Assembly: GCA_002449955.1 (NCBI GenBank)
Contig: DJYD01000045.1
Location: 1 to 47,442, forward strand
Source of the DNA: Lachnospiraceae bacterium UBA6987
GTDB lineage: Bacteria; Bacillota; Clostridia; Lachnospirales; Lachnospiraceae
DNA: 47,442 nt
Direction: 5' to 3'
The notes beneath the pieces are model-generated. The model made no database searches. It saw only the letters and a program-made list of their open reading frames with translations, and was not told the DNA's origin. Positions 16,485 to 24,536 of the stretch are shown piece by piece. The translations under genes were made by a program, and so were the position numbers. How positions within the stretch are numbered: position 1 is the stretch's first letter; each line of letters starts with the position of its first letter.

Positions 16485-19276
16485 GACCGCTTAAGCTGAT
16501 CATGACGGCTTTCGGACCGTATGCAGCAGAAACCGTGCTGGATCTGGAGCGCCTCGGAACGAGGGGCCTTTACCTGATCACCGGCGATACCGGTGCCGGA
16601 AAAACGACGATCTTTGACGCGATAACTTTTGCCCTGTACGGCGCAGCCAGCGGTGAACTGCGCGATCCGGCCCTGTTTCGCTCCAAATATGCAGACCCTT
16701 TAGTCCTGACCAAGGTGACGCTGCGCTTTGCAAACGGCGGCAGGATCTACCAGATCACGCGAACGCCCGAGCAGATGCGGGGAAAGCTTCGGGGCAGCGG
16801 GGAGATCAAACAGATGCCGACGGCCGAGCTGTGCGAGATCGTAAGCGTAAACGGTGAAGAGCGCTTAAAAGTCCTTGCCGCGAAACCGACGGATGCGTCC
16901 AGGAAAATTACGGAACTCCTGGGCGTCGACCGCGGGCAGTTCACGCAGATCGCCATGATCGCGCAGGGCGAGTTTATGAAGCTGCTGAATGCGAAAACGG
17001 AAGAGCGGCAGAAGATCTTTCAGAAGATATTCCGGACCGGTTTTTACGCTTCGCTGCAGGCCGCGCTTGCGGAAGACAGTGCAAAGCTCGGTGCCGATGT
17101 CCGGATGCTCAGAGAGAGCCTGAGGCAGTATATCAACGGTATACAATGCGCAGAGGATGATGCGGCGCAGGAAGAGGCCCACGCGGCAAAGGAAGGAAAG
17201 CTCCCGGCAGGAGAGATCCTGGAATGCCTGGACGGCATTATTGCCCGGGACGAAAGAGCCTATGAAGCCCTGAAACAGCAGGTGACAGCTCAGGATGAGC
17301 GCTTAGCGGCTGCGACCGCGGAGCTGGCCAGGGCGGAATCGCTGCGAAGGATCCGGGAGGAATACCAGAAGAATCTTGCGGCAGCCCAGGCTGAGAAGGC
17401 GCGTCTTGCAGAGGCAGCCTCTGTAAGGCGATCGGCCGAGGAAAGAAAGCCTGAGGCCGAGAGCGCTGCTGCGGAGGCGGCGCAGATCAAGGCCGGACTT
17501 GCCGATTACCGGGCGCTTGCAGAAGGGGAGCAGGGCTTAAAGCAGCTTGACGCTTCAATACACGATGGAGAGAGCTACCTTGCCCGGCTAAGCGCGGAAC
17601 AAAGCCGCACGGAGAAGCTCATGGAAAGCCTGAAGGAGCAGGAGGAAAGCCTTGCCCACGCCGGAGAGGATCTGGAACGCCTGAAGGCCGAGCAGGCATT
17701 TCTTAAGCAGCAGCAGAAGGATGCGCTGGCTTTAAAGGAGGCACTGCATGAACTGAAAAGGCTGGAGGATTTCCTGGAACAGGCACAGGCCGTATATCTG
17801 AAAAAACGGAGCGAGGCAGAGGAAAAAAGAGCCTTGTATGAACAGATGCATCAGGTCTTTCTGGATGAGCAGGCTGGCCTTCTTGCCTTATCCCTGAAGG
17901 AGGGAGAGCCCTGCCCGGTCTGCGGGGCGGTCCATCATCCGCAGCCGGCGGCGCGGCCTGCGGGCGTTCCGAACAGGGAGAGCCTGGCCAGGGCCAAGCG
18001 CGAAGCGGACGCCTGCGGAGAGGCGCTTGAAAAAAGCAGCCGCTATACGGGTTCGCTAAGCGGCATGCGCGACAAGCAGCTGGTTCTTGTGCAGCAAATG
18101 GGCAGGCAGCAGTTAGGGGAGGAAGATCCGGAGACGGTCAGCACCGTTCTGGAAAGAAAACGTCTCCCGGCGCTTGCAGACCGCCTTTCCGGCTGTGAAA
18201 GAAAGATCGCCGAAGGAGAGGCAGCCGTCCTGCGGAAGGCAGAAAATGCGGCAAAAATAACAGAGGCCGTGAAGAAAAAAGAAGATGACGCGGCCCGTAA
18301 AAGCAGCCTGGAAGCGGAGCTGTCAGCACTTAGAAGCCGCAGGGAAAGCGATATGCGGCAGCTTAATGCCTTGCGGGGCAGGCTCCGCTTTGACAGTGAG
18401 GCGGAAGCTCTGGCGGCTATTTCCGCCTGTGACAGGAAGCGGCTTGCGATCGATAAGGCGATAGAAGAGGCAAGGCGGGAAGAAGAGCAGACTCATCGGA
18501 AGGCAGCAGCTTTTGCGGCGGCAACGGAAACGGCAGAAAAGCAGCTCGAAGGCGCGGAATGGGTGGATGAAGAGGCGGCTATGGAGCGGCAGCAAAGAGC
18601 CCGGGAAGAAAAAGCCAGGCTTTCTTTGCAGCAGGAGGCATTTATCTCCCGCCTGTCGGCAAACCGCAGCGCAAGGCGCGGCATAAAGGAGAAGGCCAGG
18701 GCATGCGCCGAGGCGGAAGAGCGGCTGCAGTGGCTTCAAGCCCTGTCACAGACAGCTAACGGAACGCTTTCCGGCAAAGCCAAGATCCGGCTGGAAACCT
18801 ACGTCCAGATGAGCTATTTTGATCGTATCCTGCAGGCGGCCAATCTGCAGCTGCAGATGATGTCGGGCGGACAGTATGAGCTTGTCCGGCGCGAAGAAAG
18901 CAGCGATATGAAGAGCCAGTCAGGCCTGGACCTGAATGTCAGGGATCACTACAACGGAAGCCTGCGAGAGGTTTCCACCCTGTCCGGCGGCGAATCATTT
19001 CTGGCTTCGCTCTGTCTTGCCCTCGGGATGTCTGACGTGATCGGCCGGGAAGCCGGCGGCATTTCCATGGATACGATGTTCGTAGACGAGGGTTTCGGGA
19101 CCTTAAGTGAGGAAGCGCTTGAGGGCGTGATGAAGGCGCTTGCCCGCCTTACGGAGGGAGAACGCTTAGTCGGCATCATCTCTCATGTGAGTGAACTTAA
19201 GGAACGCATCCCCAGACAGATCGTGGTGACCAAGGACAAAACCGGGGGAAGCCGCGCGGAGATCGTGGGGGTGTAA
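16481..19276 (+). CDS. sbcC: Exonuclease SbcC (Rad50-like ATPase subunit)
   Basis: The 931-residue SMC-like ATPase has Walker A GDTGAGKTT (residues 35-43). Two long coiled-coil arms flank a zinc hook CPVC (Cys478, Cys481). The ABC signature LSGGES lies near 834-839, and Walker B ends in VDEGFG (Asp869, Glu870). SbcC drives ATP-dependent opening of the SbcCD complex at DNA ends and palindromes in the cytoplasm. It is shorter than the ~1,050-residue E. coli protein, as is common in Firmicutes, through shorter coiled coils. It is coupled to sbcD by an ATGA overlap. Confidence 0.97.
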   Translation: MRPLKLIMTAFGPYAAETVLDLERLGTRGLYLITGDTGAGKTTIFDAITFALYGAASGELRDPALFRSKYADPLVLTKVTLRFANGGRIYQITRTPEQMRGKLRGSGEIKQMPTAELCEIVSVNGEERLKVLAAKPTDASRKITELLGVDRGQFTQIAMIAQGEFMKLLNAKTEERQKIFQKIFRTGFYASLQAALAEDSAKLGADVRMLRESLRQYINGIQCAEDDAAQEEAHAAKEGKLPAGEILECLDGIIARDERAYEALKQQVTAQDERLAAATAELARAESLRRIREEYQKNLAAAQAEKARLAEAASVRRSAEERKPEAESAAAEAAQIKAGLADYRALAEGEQGLKQLDASIHDGESYLARLSAEQSRTEKLMESLKEQEESLAHAGEDLERLKAEQAFLKQQQKDALALKEALHELKRLEDFLEQAQAVYLKKRSEAEEKRALYEQMHQVFLDEQAGLLALSLKEGEPCPVCGAVHHPQPAARPAGVPNRESLARAKREADACGEALEKSSRYTGSLSGMRDKQLVLVQQMGRQQLGEEDPETVSTVLERKRLPALADRLSGCERKIAEGEAAVLRKAENAAKITEAVKKKEDDAARKSSLEAELSALRSRRESDMRQLNALRGRLRFDSEAEALAAISACDRKRLAIDKAIEEARREEEQTHRKAAAFAAATETAEKQLEGAEWVDEEAAMERQQRAREEKARLSLQQEAFISRLSANRSARRGIKEKARACAEAEERLQWLQALSQTANGTLSGKAKIRLETYVQMSYFDRILQAANLQLQMMSGGQYELVRREESSDMKSQSGLDLNVRDHYNGSLREVSTLSGGESFLASLCLALGMSDVIGREAGGISMDTMFVDEGFGTLSEEALEGVMKALARLTEGERLVGIISHVSELKERIPRQIVVTKDKTGGSRAEIVGV

Positions 19277-19302
19277 TCACCGGCAGTAAGCAGAGGAATC
19301 AA

Positions 19303-19332
19303 AAACGGACAGCCCGGGGAGGCTGTCCGTTT
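19303..19332. terminator. Bidirectional terminator between sbcC and the repeat lipoprotein
   Basis: A 12-bp perfect stem, AAACGGACAGCC with its complement, and a 6-base loop lies between the converging stop codons. The T-run is short (TTT), so strength depends on the stem. Confidence 0.75.
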
Positions 19333-19364
19333 GTATGTGGTGTAAAGTTGCCTTTGACTGAATC

Positions 19365-21164
19365 TCAGTTCAGCTCGACACCGCCGTGCAGTGTGGTGAA
19401 CTGATAATTTCCGGCCTCATCATAAACTTCAGAGGCAAAAATCATGCCGCGGAATTCCTGCACCGCATGGCTGGTGATCTCGCTGGCCGGGACGATCACG
19501 GTTCCGATCGTCATCTTGCCGGGCTTAAGGTTCAGGTCGCCAAAGCCGAGGACCGGTGCCTTGTTCACACTGACATTGACCGGCGTGAGAACCATGGTCT
19601 TGTCGGAGCTGTTCTTGACCCACAGATAGAGCTTTGCGCCGGCATTTTCACTGAAGCTGTAGCCGATCACAACGACCTGAAGGTTATTCTCGTTATAGAC
19701 CTCTGCGCCCTTCTGTTCCTCAATGATCTCCACATCTTTCACAGCGGAGGTTTCCACGCTGACCGGATCAAAGCGCTTCAGGACTTCTCCGGACTCCGGA
19801 TCCTGCGTGAGGCAGTACAGCTCGATGGTGCCGAACTTCTCCATGCCGATTAACTTCAGCAATTCGGGGTCAATGAAGAGTGCGGCTTCTGTGGAGGCGC
19901 CGGCGTCAAGCTTCAGCGTCAGTCCGCAGCCATTTAACACATAATGATCGACCACGACCGTATCGATCAGGAAACGGACCGCCTTGTCGCTGCTGTTTTC
20001 GATCTTAAGCTTCAGACCCTGTCCGAGGGCATTGACTTTGGATGCATCACGTTCAGTCTGCGCGGCGCTGAAGTAGCCGAGCGTCTGCACTTTGATGCCT
20101 TCTTCGTCAAGAACCAGCTTTTCCGGGATATAGCTGCTGTCTACCGTGTCCATGCCGTCAAATGTGGGCGCCTTGCCGCTCAACTCCGCAGTCATGGCAC
20201 CGGTGTCAAATAAGACTTTCCAGTCGCCGGCATCGCGGGCAAGAAGAGAAAGCTCGACGGTATCCAGTTCTCCGGTGATGTTCAGCTTTTCCTTGCTGCT
20301 GCGGCTGATGGTAAGGGAGGCGAGAGCCTTTTTCCCGGCGGCAACTGTGCTCAGGAAAGGCGCTTCCAGCACGCGGCCGTTAACCGTTACATTCTCTCCG
20401 ACAAGAGAGATGTCCTTCTCCGCATGATTCTCCAGATAGAGGTCGATACGGCTGCCGCCGGTCTCCAGCGTTTCGGTACCGGCAAGGCGAATCCGCAGAT
20501 CATTATCGTCATAAAGCACGGGGCCGTCCCAGTCGGTCTTGCTGCTCATGCTGTTATAGCAGGAGGTTTTCACCTCAAGGAGCAGGGGATTATCGACGGT
20601 TTCACCGGTTTCGGGATCGATCACCTTGAAATCGATCTCCATTTTTGCGATCTCGCTGATGCCGCGGGCAAGAAGCTCTTCCGAGCTCACGGTCAGTTCA
20701 TCGTAAGCAGAATTGTTCGCGGCAACACGGATCGCAGCCGGTTCGGTGAACATGTAATCATTAATGATCAGGCTGCTGCAGCAAAGCGCAAGCTCCCGGT
20801 CGGTGTTGTTCTGTATCGTCAGATTCAGTCCCTGGGCTTCTTCGCTCTGATGGAAGCCTCTGGCCGTAATCTTAATCGGTTCATCGTCGACTAATACGGC
20901 GGGCTCGATGGTGATCGGTTCAGGGGCAGGTTCAGTCGGTGCCTCAGTGGTGGGCTCTTCCGTGGTCTGCGGCGCTGTCGTTGCTTCCTCCGTGCTCGCC
21001 TGCGTGGAAGGTGCTAAAGTGGTGGGAACCTCAGCCGTGGTCGCCTCAGCGGCAGTCTGCGTTGCGGCAGCGGATTCGGTCTCGGGCGTTTTGCCGCCGC
21101 AGCTGCAAAGAAGTATGCAGAATATGAGAAGAACAGCGGTAAAGGCGTGTGTGGAATGCTTCAT
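19365..21164 (-). CDS. Lipoprotein with four tandem Ig-like repeats
   Basis: The start at 21164 is set by AGGAGG six bases upstream and by the lipoprotein signal (HAFTAVLLIFCILL, Cys22). A ~60-residue Thr/Glu/Ala/Pro linker follows. The 599-residue protein then shows four related units beginning near residues 90, 213, 350 and 486. Each opens with an acidic turn and strand (VDDEPIKITARGF, YDDNDLRIRLAG, LDEEGIKVQTLGY, YNENNLQVVVIGY) and continues with L-x-L-x-V/I-x-N-x-(S/T)-D-(K/R). They are probably beta-sandwich domains of the FxLYD/DUF4352 kind, exposed outside the cell. The function is unknown; scaffold or binding roles are possible. Confidence 0.82.
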   Translation of the reverse strand: MKHSTHAFTAVLLIFCILLCSCGGKTPETESAAATQTAAEATTAEVPTTLAPSTQASTEEATTAPQTTEEPTTEAPTEPAPEPITIEPAVLVDDEPIKITARGFHQSEEAQGLNLTIQNNTDRELALCCSSLIINDYMFTEPAAIRVAANNSAYDELTVSSEELLARGISEIAKMEIDFKVIDPETGETVDNPLLLEVKTSCYNSMSSKTDWDGPVLYDDNDLRIRLAGTETLETGGSRIDLYLENHAEKDISLVGENVTVNGRVLEAPFLSTVAAGKKALASLTISRSSKEKLNITGELDTVELSLLARDAGDWKVLFDTGAMTAELSGKAPTFDGMDTVDSSYIPEKLVLDEEGIKVQTLGYFSAAQTERDASKVNALGQGLKLKIENSSDKAVRFLIDTVVVDHYVLNGCGLTLKLDAGASTEAALFIDPELLKLIGMEKFGTIELYCLTQDPESGEVLKRFDPVSVETSAVKDVEIIEEQKGAEVYNENNLQVVVIGYSFSENAGAKLYLWVKNSSDKTMVLTPVNVSVNKAPVLGFGDLNLKPGKMTIGTVIVPASEITSHAVQEFRGMIFASEVYDEAGNYQFTTLHGGVELN

Positions 21165-21203
21165 GAATTTCCTCCTGTTGACGGGCCAAAAGGGCCACCG
21201 GCT

Positions 21204-21232
21204 ATCATACTTGATTGACAGGGGAATTTCAA
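21204..21232 (-). promoter_or_regulatory. Promoter of the repeat-lipoprotein gene
   Basis: On the minus strand TTGAAA (21227-21232) and TATGAT (21204-21209) are separated by 17 bases, about 40 bases upstream of the start codon. Confidence 0.65.
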
Positions 21233-21249
21233 GCTGAATTTTCAGTCTC

Positions 21250-21278
21250 TTTACTTTGCCGTGTATAAATGTTAAAAT
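21250..21278 (+). promoter_or_regulatory. Promoter of the RidA-like gene
   Basis: TTTACT (21250-21255) and TAAAAT (21273-21278) have a 17-base spacer, about 50 bases upstream of the start. Together with the leftward promoter it forms a short divergent control region. Confidence 0.55.
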
Positions 21279-21329
21279 GACTCCACTTAAAGTATTTCCC
21301 GGAGCCGCCGGGAGAAAGGAACGAAATAT

Positions 21330-21764
21330 ATGAGTAAAAATCCTGTCCCGCAGGGCATGTACAAACCCGCCGTCAGATTCGGCGATCTTATTTTTACCGC
21401 AGGAATGACGCCGCGAAAGGACGGTGTGCTGCTTTCGGCTGCGAAGCTGACGAAAGCAGCCGAACTGGATCCTGAGGCGCACCGCCGTGAAGTTCGCCAG
21501 GCGGCTGAAAATGCCCTGACCGCGGCTGAAAACTGTCTGGAAGAAGGGGAAAAGATCGTGCAGATCCTTTCTCTTACAGTATATATCAATGCTGACCCGC
21601 GCTTTACCAAACACCCGCGGATTGCGGATCTTGCATCGGAATACCTGGTGGAGCGTTTGGGGCCGGACGCCGGGATCGGTGCACGGGCTGCTTTGGGAGT
21701 CGCGTCTCTTCCCGGAAACGCGCCGGTGGAGATCCAGCTCATCGCGGCTGCAGGAAAAGCATAA
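21330..21764 (+). CDS. RidA/YjgF-family protein
   Basis: The 144-residue protein begins after AGAAAGGAACGAAATAT. It matches the YjgF/YER057c/UK114 superfamily, in the subgroup with GARAALGVASLPGNAPVEIQLIAA at the C-terminus. Archetypal RidA trimers hydrolyse reactive enamine/imine intermediates released by PLP enzymes. In this longer subgroup the catalytic Arg of true RidA is not obviously placed (an Arg occurs in GARAALG), so the exact activity is open. It is monocistronic, between a divergent lipoprotein gene and a non-coding gap. Confidence 0.87.
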   Translation: MSKNPVPQGMYKPAVRFGDLIFTAGMTPRKDGVLLSAAKLTKAAELDPEAHRREVRQAAENALTAAENCLEEGEKIVQILSLTVYINADPRFTKHPRIADLASEYLVERLGPDAGIGARAALGVASLPGNAPVEIQLIAAAGKA

Positions 21765-21768
21765 GAAA

Positions 21769-22066
21769 GAGCAGCAAAGGAGAAGATTTGCTGCTCGGTA
21801 AGCCCCGGCAGTCCGTTTCTCGCCTGCATAAGGAAGGCGATATCCGCCTTTATTACGATAATTTTTCTACTTACAATATAAAAGAAATGGGTGTTTTTCA
21901 ATAAGAGAACATCAGATGGCATAAAAGCGGCATAGGTTTCCGGTGAGCGATAAGCAGCAAAGACTCTCCTTTGACTTTTCTCTTTTTCTGCCGTATACTC
22001 GCCTTGCCGCAAAAGGTGCCGAAAGGTCGCTGCGGCTGAATTCTTTTTCAGGAAGGAATACTTGCT
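21769..22066 (+). other. Non-coding gap of about 300 bases between ridA-like and AEC genes
   Basis: I see no convincing gene here. It opens with a 10-bp perfect inverted repeat GAGCAGCAAA (21769-21778) / TTTGCTGCTC (21787-21796). A weak terminator-like stem AAGGCG/CGCCTT (21834-21850) followed by TATT comes next, then AT-rich sequence and the promoter of the AEC transporter gene. Confidence 0.6.
21971..21999 (+). promoter_or_regulatory. Promoter of the AEC transporter gene
   Basis: TTGACT (21971-21976) and TATACT (21994-21999) are exactly 17 bases apart, a near-consensus sigma-A promoter 68 bases upstream of the start codon. Confidence 0.75.
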
Positions 22067-22972
22067 GTGATCAGCGTGTGGATCAAGACCGCAGGGATTA
22101 TTTTCGCGATCGCTATTGGCTATGTGATAAAAAGAACGGGATTTCTGCCGGAGAATTCGGCAAAGATCCTGTCAAAACTGATGATTAATGTGCTGCTGCC
22201 GTTCGTTTATATCTGCAACTTAAACGGCAACACACTGTCCGGCGGCATGCTGTCCGCCTTTTTCTGGGGCCTGGGCGTCAATATCGTTCTGACGATCGCA
22301 GCAGTCATTCTCAGCCACGGGAAACCGAAGGACTCGGTCTTTGTCCTGCAGTACTGTGTGCCGGGCTTCAATGTATCAGGCTTTGCCATCCCGGTGGCGC
22401 AGCTGTTCTGCTCTGACAGAGAGGTGGCTGCACTCATCATGTTCAACGTCTCGATTACCTTTTTCTTCTTTATCGTGACGCCGACCCTGATCCATTTGAT
22501 GAGCCCCGGCGAGAAGCGCGTGAGACTGAAGGATATCGCAAATGACCTGTCTCACAACATTCCGGCGATGGTCAGTGTGATCATGGTGCTGCTCTGCCTG
22601 CTGCACATAGCGCTGCCTGAACCCGTGATCACGGCCTTCAGACCGCTTGCGAATGCCAATTCGGCCATTGCCCTGATCTCACTCGGCATGCTGTTTGAGT
22701 TCCCGAAGAGCTTCCCGAAGGAAAATATCATAGCCTTATCGGTCCGCCTGCTGATCACACTTTCCGCAGCCGCTCTTGCCTGGAGCGGCATCATGCCGTT
22801 CGGCGAGCTGAAAAATGTGATGATCATCGTTATGTTAGCCCCTATTCCGAGTGCTTCACCGGCCATGGCGCTGACGCAGGGCTACGAGGGCAGCCATATC
22901 GCCTTCGGCGTTTCGGCAAACCTGCTGTATAGCGTGGTGGCCATGACGATCGTATGCGGGATGCTGTTTTAG
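22067..22972 (+). CDS. AEC-family (auxin efflux carrier-like) transporter
   Basis: The start is a GTG behind AGGAAGG. The 301-residue membrane protein has about ten hydrophobic segments in the AEC (membrane transport protein) pattern. It has the NLN motif in VYICNLNGNTL, the PGFNVSGFAIPVA half-helix break, and the C-terminal MLAPIPSASPAMALTQGYEG. AEC carriers move small organic acids such as malate or malonate, or unknown anions. It is monocistronic with a strong promoter. A decayed relative lies at 39367-39789. Confidence 0.9.
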   Translation: MISVWIKTAGIIFAIAIGYVIKRTGFLPENSAKILSKLMINVLLPFVYICNLNGNTLSGGMLSAFFWGLGVNIVLTIAAVILSHGKPKDSVFVLQYCVPGFNVSGFAIPVAQLFCSDREVAALIMFNVSITFFFFIVTPTLIHLMSPGEKRVRLKDIANDLSHNIPAMVSVIMVLLCLLHIALPEPVITAFRPLANANSAIALISLGMLFEFPKSFPKENIIALSVRLLITLSAAALAWSGIMPFGELKNVMIIVMLAPIPSASPAMALTQGYEGSHIAFGVSANLLYSVVAMTIVCGMLF

Positions 22973-22978
22973 AACAAT

Positions 22979-23006
22979 TTGGTCCTCTGATCGAATGCTT
23001 TATAAT
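22979..23006 (+). promoter_or_regulatory. Upstream hipBA promoter (P1)
   Basis: TTGGTC (22979-22984) and a perfect TATAAT (23001-23006) are separated by 16 bases. The first operator palindrome starts on the next base. Confidence 0.55.
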
Positions 23007-23020
23007 GCTAATATGTTAGC
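23007..23020 (+). promoter_or_regulatory. HipB-type operator 1
   Basis: GCTAATATGTTAGC is a near-perfect 14-bp palindrome followed by GAT. It covers the expected transcription start of P1 and lies just upstream of the -35 box of P2. Confidence 0.75.
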
Positions 23021-23026
23021 GATTAT

Positions 23027-23055
23027 TTGACAAAATTTCCATTATGTGCTAATAT
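23027..23055 (+). promoter_or_regulatory. Downstream hipBA promoter (P2)
   Basis: Consensus TTGACA (23027-23032) and TAATAT (23050-23055) are 17 bases apart. The -10 box lies inside operator 2, a classical arrangement for repression by the antitoxin. Confidence 0.75.
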
Positions 23056-23061
23056 ATTAGC
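23048..23061 (+). promoter_or_regulatory. HipB-type operator 2
   Basis: GCTAATATATTAGC is a perfect 14-bp palindrome followed by GAT, 41 bases (about four helical turns) after operator 1. It overlaps the P2 -10 box. Confidence 0.8.
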
Positions 23062-23075
23062 GATCGGAGGCGACT

Positions 23076-23351
23076 ATGTATTTACTGAAAACACCTTATG
23101 AAATGGCTCTTGATGTCGCAAAAAGATTTCGGGATGTCAGGACCGCCAAGAAAATTACAATAAAAACGCTGAGTGAAAACAGCGGTGTACCCTATTCCTC
23201 CATTCGAAGATTTGAAAAAACCGGTGAGATATCCTTTGTCTCATTTGTTAAACTTGCTTCTGCTATTTATGAAGATGAGGAAATCTCTCGTTTATTTGCG
23301 GATAGAAGCCCTGCGTCTATAGAGGAGGTTCTTCGTGAGAACCGTAGATAA
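23076..23351 (+). CDS. hipB: HipB-like antitoxin and repressor
   Basis: The 91-residue protein starts after CGGAGGCGACT. Residues 12-65 form an XRE-type helix-turn-helix (FRDVRTAKKITIKTLSENSGVPYSSIRRFEKTG region) of the HipB kind. A short C-terminal tail follows that could contact the partner kinase. It should bind the two GCTAATAT(A/G)TTAGC palindromes just upstream and repress its own operon. Its coding end overlaps hipA by 17 bases. The pair is clearly more AT-rich than the neighbouring genes, suggesting horizontal gain. Confidence 0.88.
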   Translation: MYLLKTPYEMALDVAKRFRDVRTAKKITIKTLSENSGVPYSSIRRFEKTGEISFVSFVKLASAIYEDEEISRLFADRSPASIEEVLRENRR

Positions 23352-24471
23352 ATTGGAAGTGTACTGTGATGGTCGGCATGTCGGAACCATGGCGGCATAC
23401 CAGCACTATCGGACAGTTTTTCAATATACAGAGAGTTGGATCCGGGAAGGCTTTTCAATCAGCCCGTTGTCACTCCCCTTGGTTGCCGGAGTAAAAGCGA
23501 CAAAGGCAGATCCATTTGATGGTTTGTTTGGAATATTTGCTGATTCGCTGCCGGATGGTTGGGGCAGGCTTTTGGTAGATCGAATGCTGCGAAGAGAAGG
23601 AGAAAATCCGGAAGAGATTGACCCACTAACCAGATTGTCTATTGTGGGACAGTCTGGTATGGGAGCTTTGGAGTATAAACCTGTTCATTCATGGAAACAA
23701 GGAACTGAGACAGCAGATTTAGATTATTTGGCAGCCGAATGCCAAAAAATTCTCAGATCGGAAGAATCCAATGATCTGGACACTTTATTTGCACTAGGGG
23801 GTTCTTCTGGCGGTGCGCGGCCGAAAGTGATGCTGAAAATAGATGATGAAGAATGGATCGTCAAATTTCCCGCTTCGGGCGACCCTGAGGACATCGGAAT
23901 GATGGAGTATGATTATAATCTTTGTGCACAGGAATGCGGAATAGAAATACCAAAAGTGAGACTTTTTGCTTCGAAAAATGGTGCAGGTTATTTTGGCAGC
24001 AAACGTTTTGATAGAATATGTTCGGAAACAGGAGAAGAGAAAATCCATATGGCTTCGGCTTCTGCATTGTTAGAGATATCACACAGGATTCCGGCCTTGG
24101 ATTATACATCGTTGATGGCACTTACATGGCATGTTACCAGAAAAGAAACAGATGTTTTGAAAATGTTCAGACTGATGTGTTTTAATATATTTGCACATAA
24201 TCGGGATGATCATTCTAATAATTTCAGCTTCCTGTGTAAAAAGGGGGATTGGAAGCTGGCACCGGCTTACGACCTGACCTGGTCCAACTCGTTAGGAGGA
24301 GAGCATGCCACTTCCATTGCAGGAGAGGGGCGTAATCCAGGAATAGCAGATATCCTTAGGGTGGGAAAAAGGGCCGGCATCAAAGAAACTAATGTCAGGT
24401 TAATTGCTGAAGAAGTGCAGGAAAAAGTCAATAATAGGTTGGGAAAATATATAAACAGGAATAAAAAGTGA
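23335..24471 (+). CDS. hipA: HipA-like Ser/Thr kinase toxin
   Basis: The GTG start lies six bases after GAGGAGG, inside the end of hipB. The 378-residue protein contains the N-terminal HipA subdomain (LEVYCDGRHVGTM), the Ser-rich activation/P-loop region GGSSGGARPKVML and IVKFPASGD. The catalytic stretch is FAHNRDDHSNNF, with the Asp-His-Asn pattern of HipA kinases, and the metal-binding motif is APAYDL. E. coli HipA phosphorylates glutamyl-tRNA synthetase and causes persistence; related kinases hit other targets. All key motifs are intact, so it should be active. It is shorter than the 440-residue E. coli protein. Confidence 0.9.
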   Translation: MRTVDKLEVYCDGRHVGTMAAYQHYRTVFQYTESWIREGFSISPLSLPLVAGVKATKADPFDGLFGIFADSLPDGWGRLLVDRMLRREGENPEEIDPLTRLSIVGQSGMGALEYKPVHSWKQGTETADLDYLAAECQKILRSEESNDLDTLFALGGSSGGARPKVMLKIDDEEWIVKFPASGDPEDIGMMEYDYNLCAQECGIEIPKVRLFASKNGAGYFGSKRFDRICSETGEEKIHMASASALLEISHRIPALDYTSLMALTWHVTRKETDVLKMFRLMCFNIFAHNRDDHSNNFSFLCKKGDWKLAPAYDLTWSNSLGGEHATSIAGEGRNPGIADILRVGKRAGIKETNVRLIAEEVQEKVNNRLGKYINRNKK

Positions 24472-24536
24472 CACAGAGACGGCTGCGCGTCCCTGTGCCC
24501 AAGGAGAGAAGTTTATGAACAAGAAGAATCGAAATA
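24472..24536 (+). other. Hairpin and short remnant after hipA
   Basis: Just after the hipA stop, CACAG-GACG pairs with CGTC-CTGTG, one mismatch, with a GCTGCG loop. Then AAGGAGAG precedes an ATG at 24514 that opens only 19 codons before a stop. It looks like debris at the edge of the AT-rich hipBA island rather than a gene. Confidence 0.4.

Noticed and set aside
21287..22012. A 241-codon minus-strand frame across the RidA-like gene and the following gap
   Set aside because: It is mostly antisense to the well-supported RidA-like gene and has no ribosome site at its start. The part over the gap shows no family resemblance.
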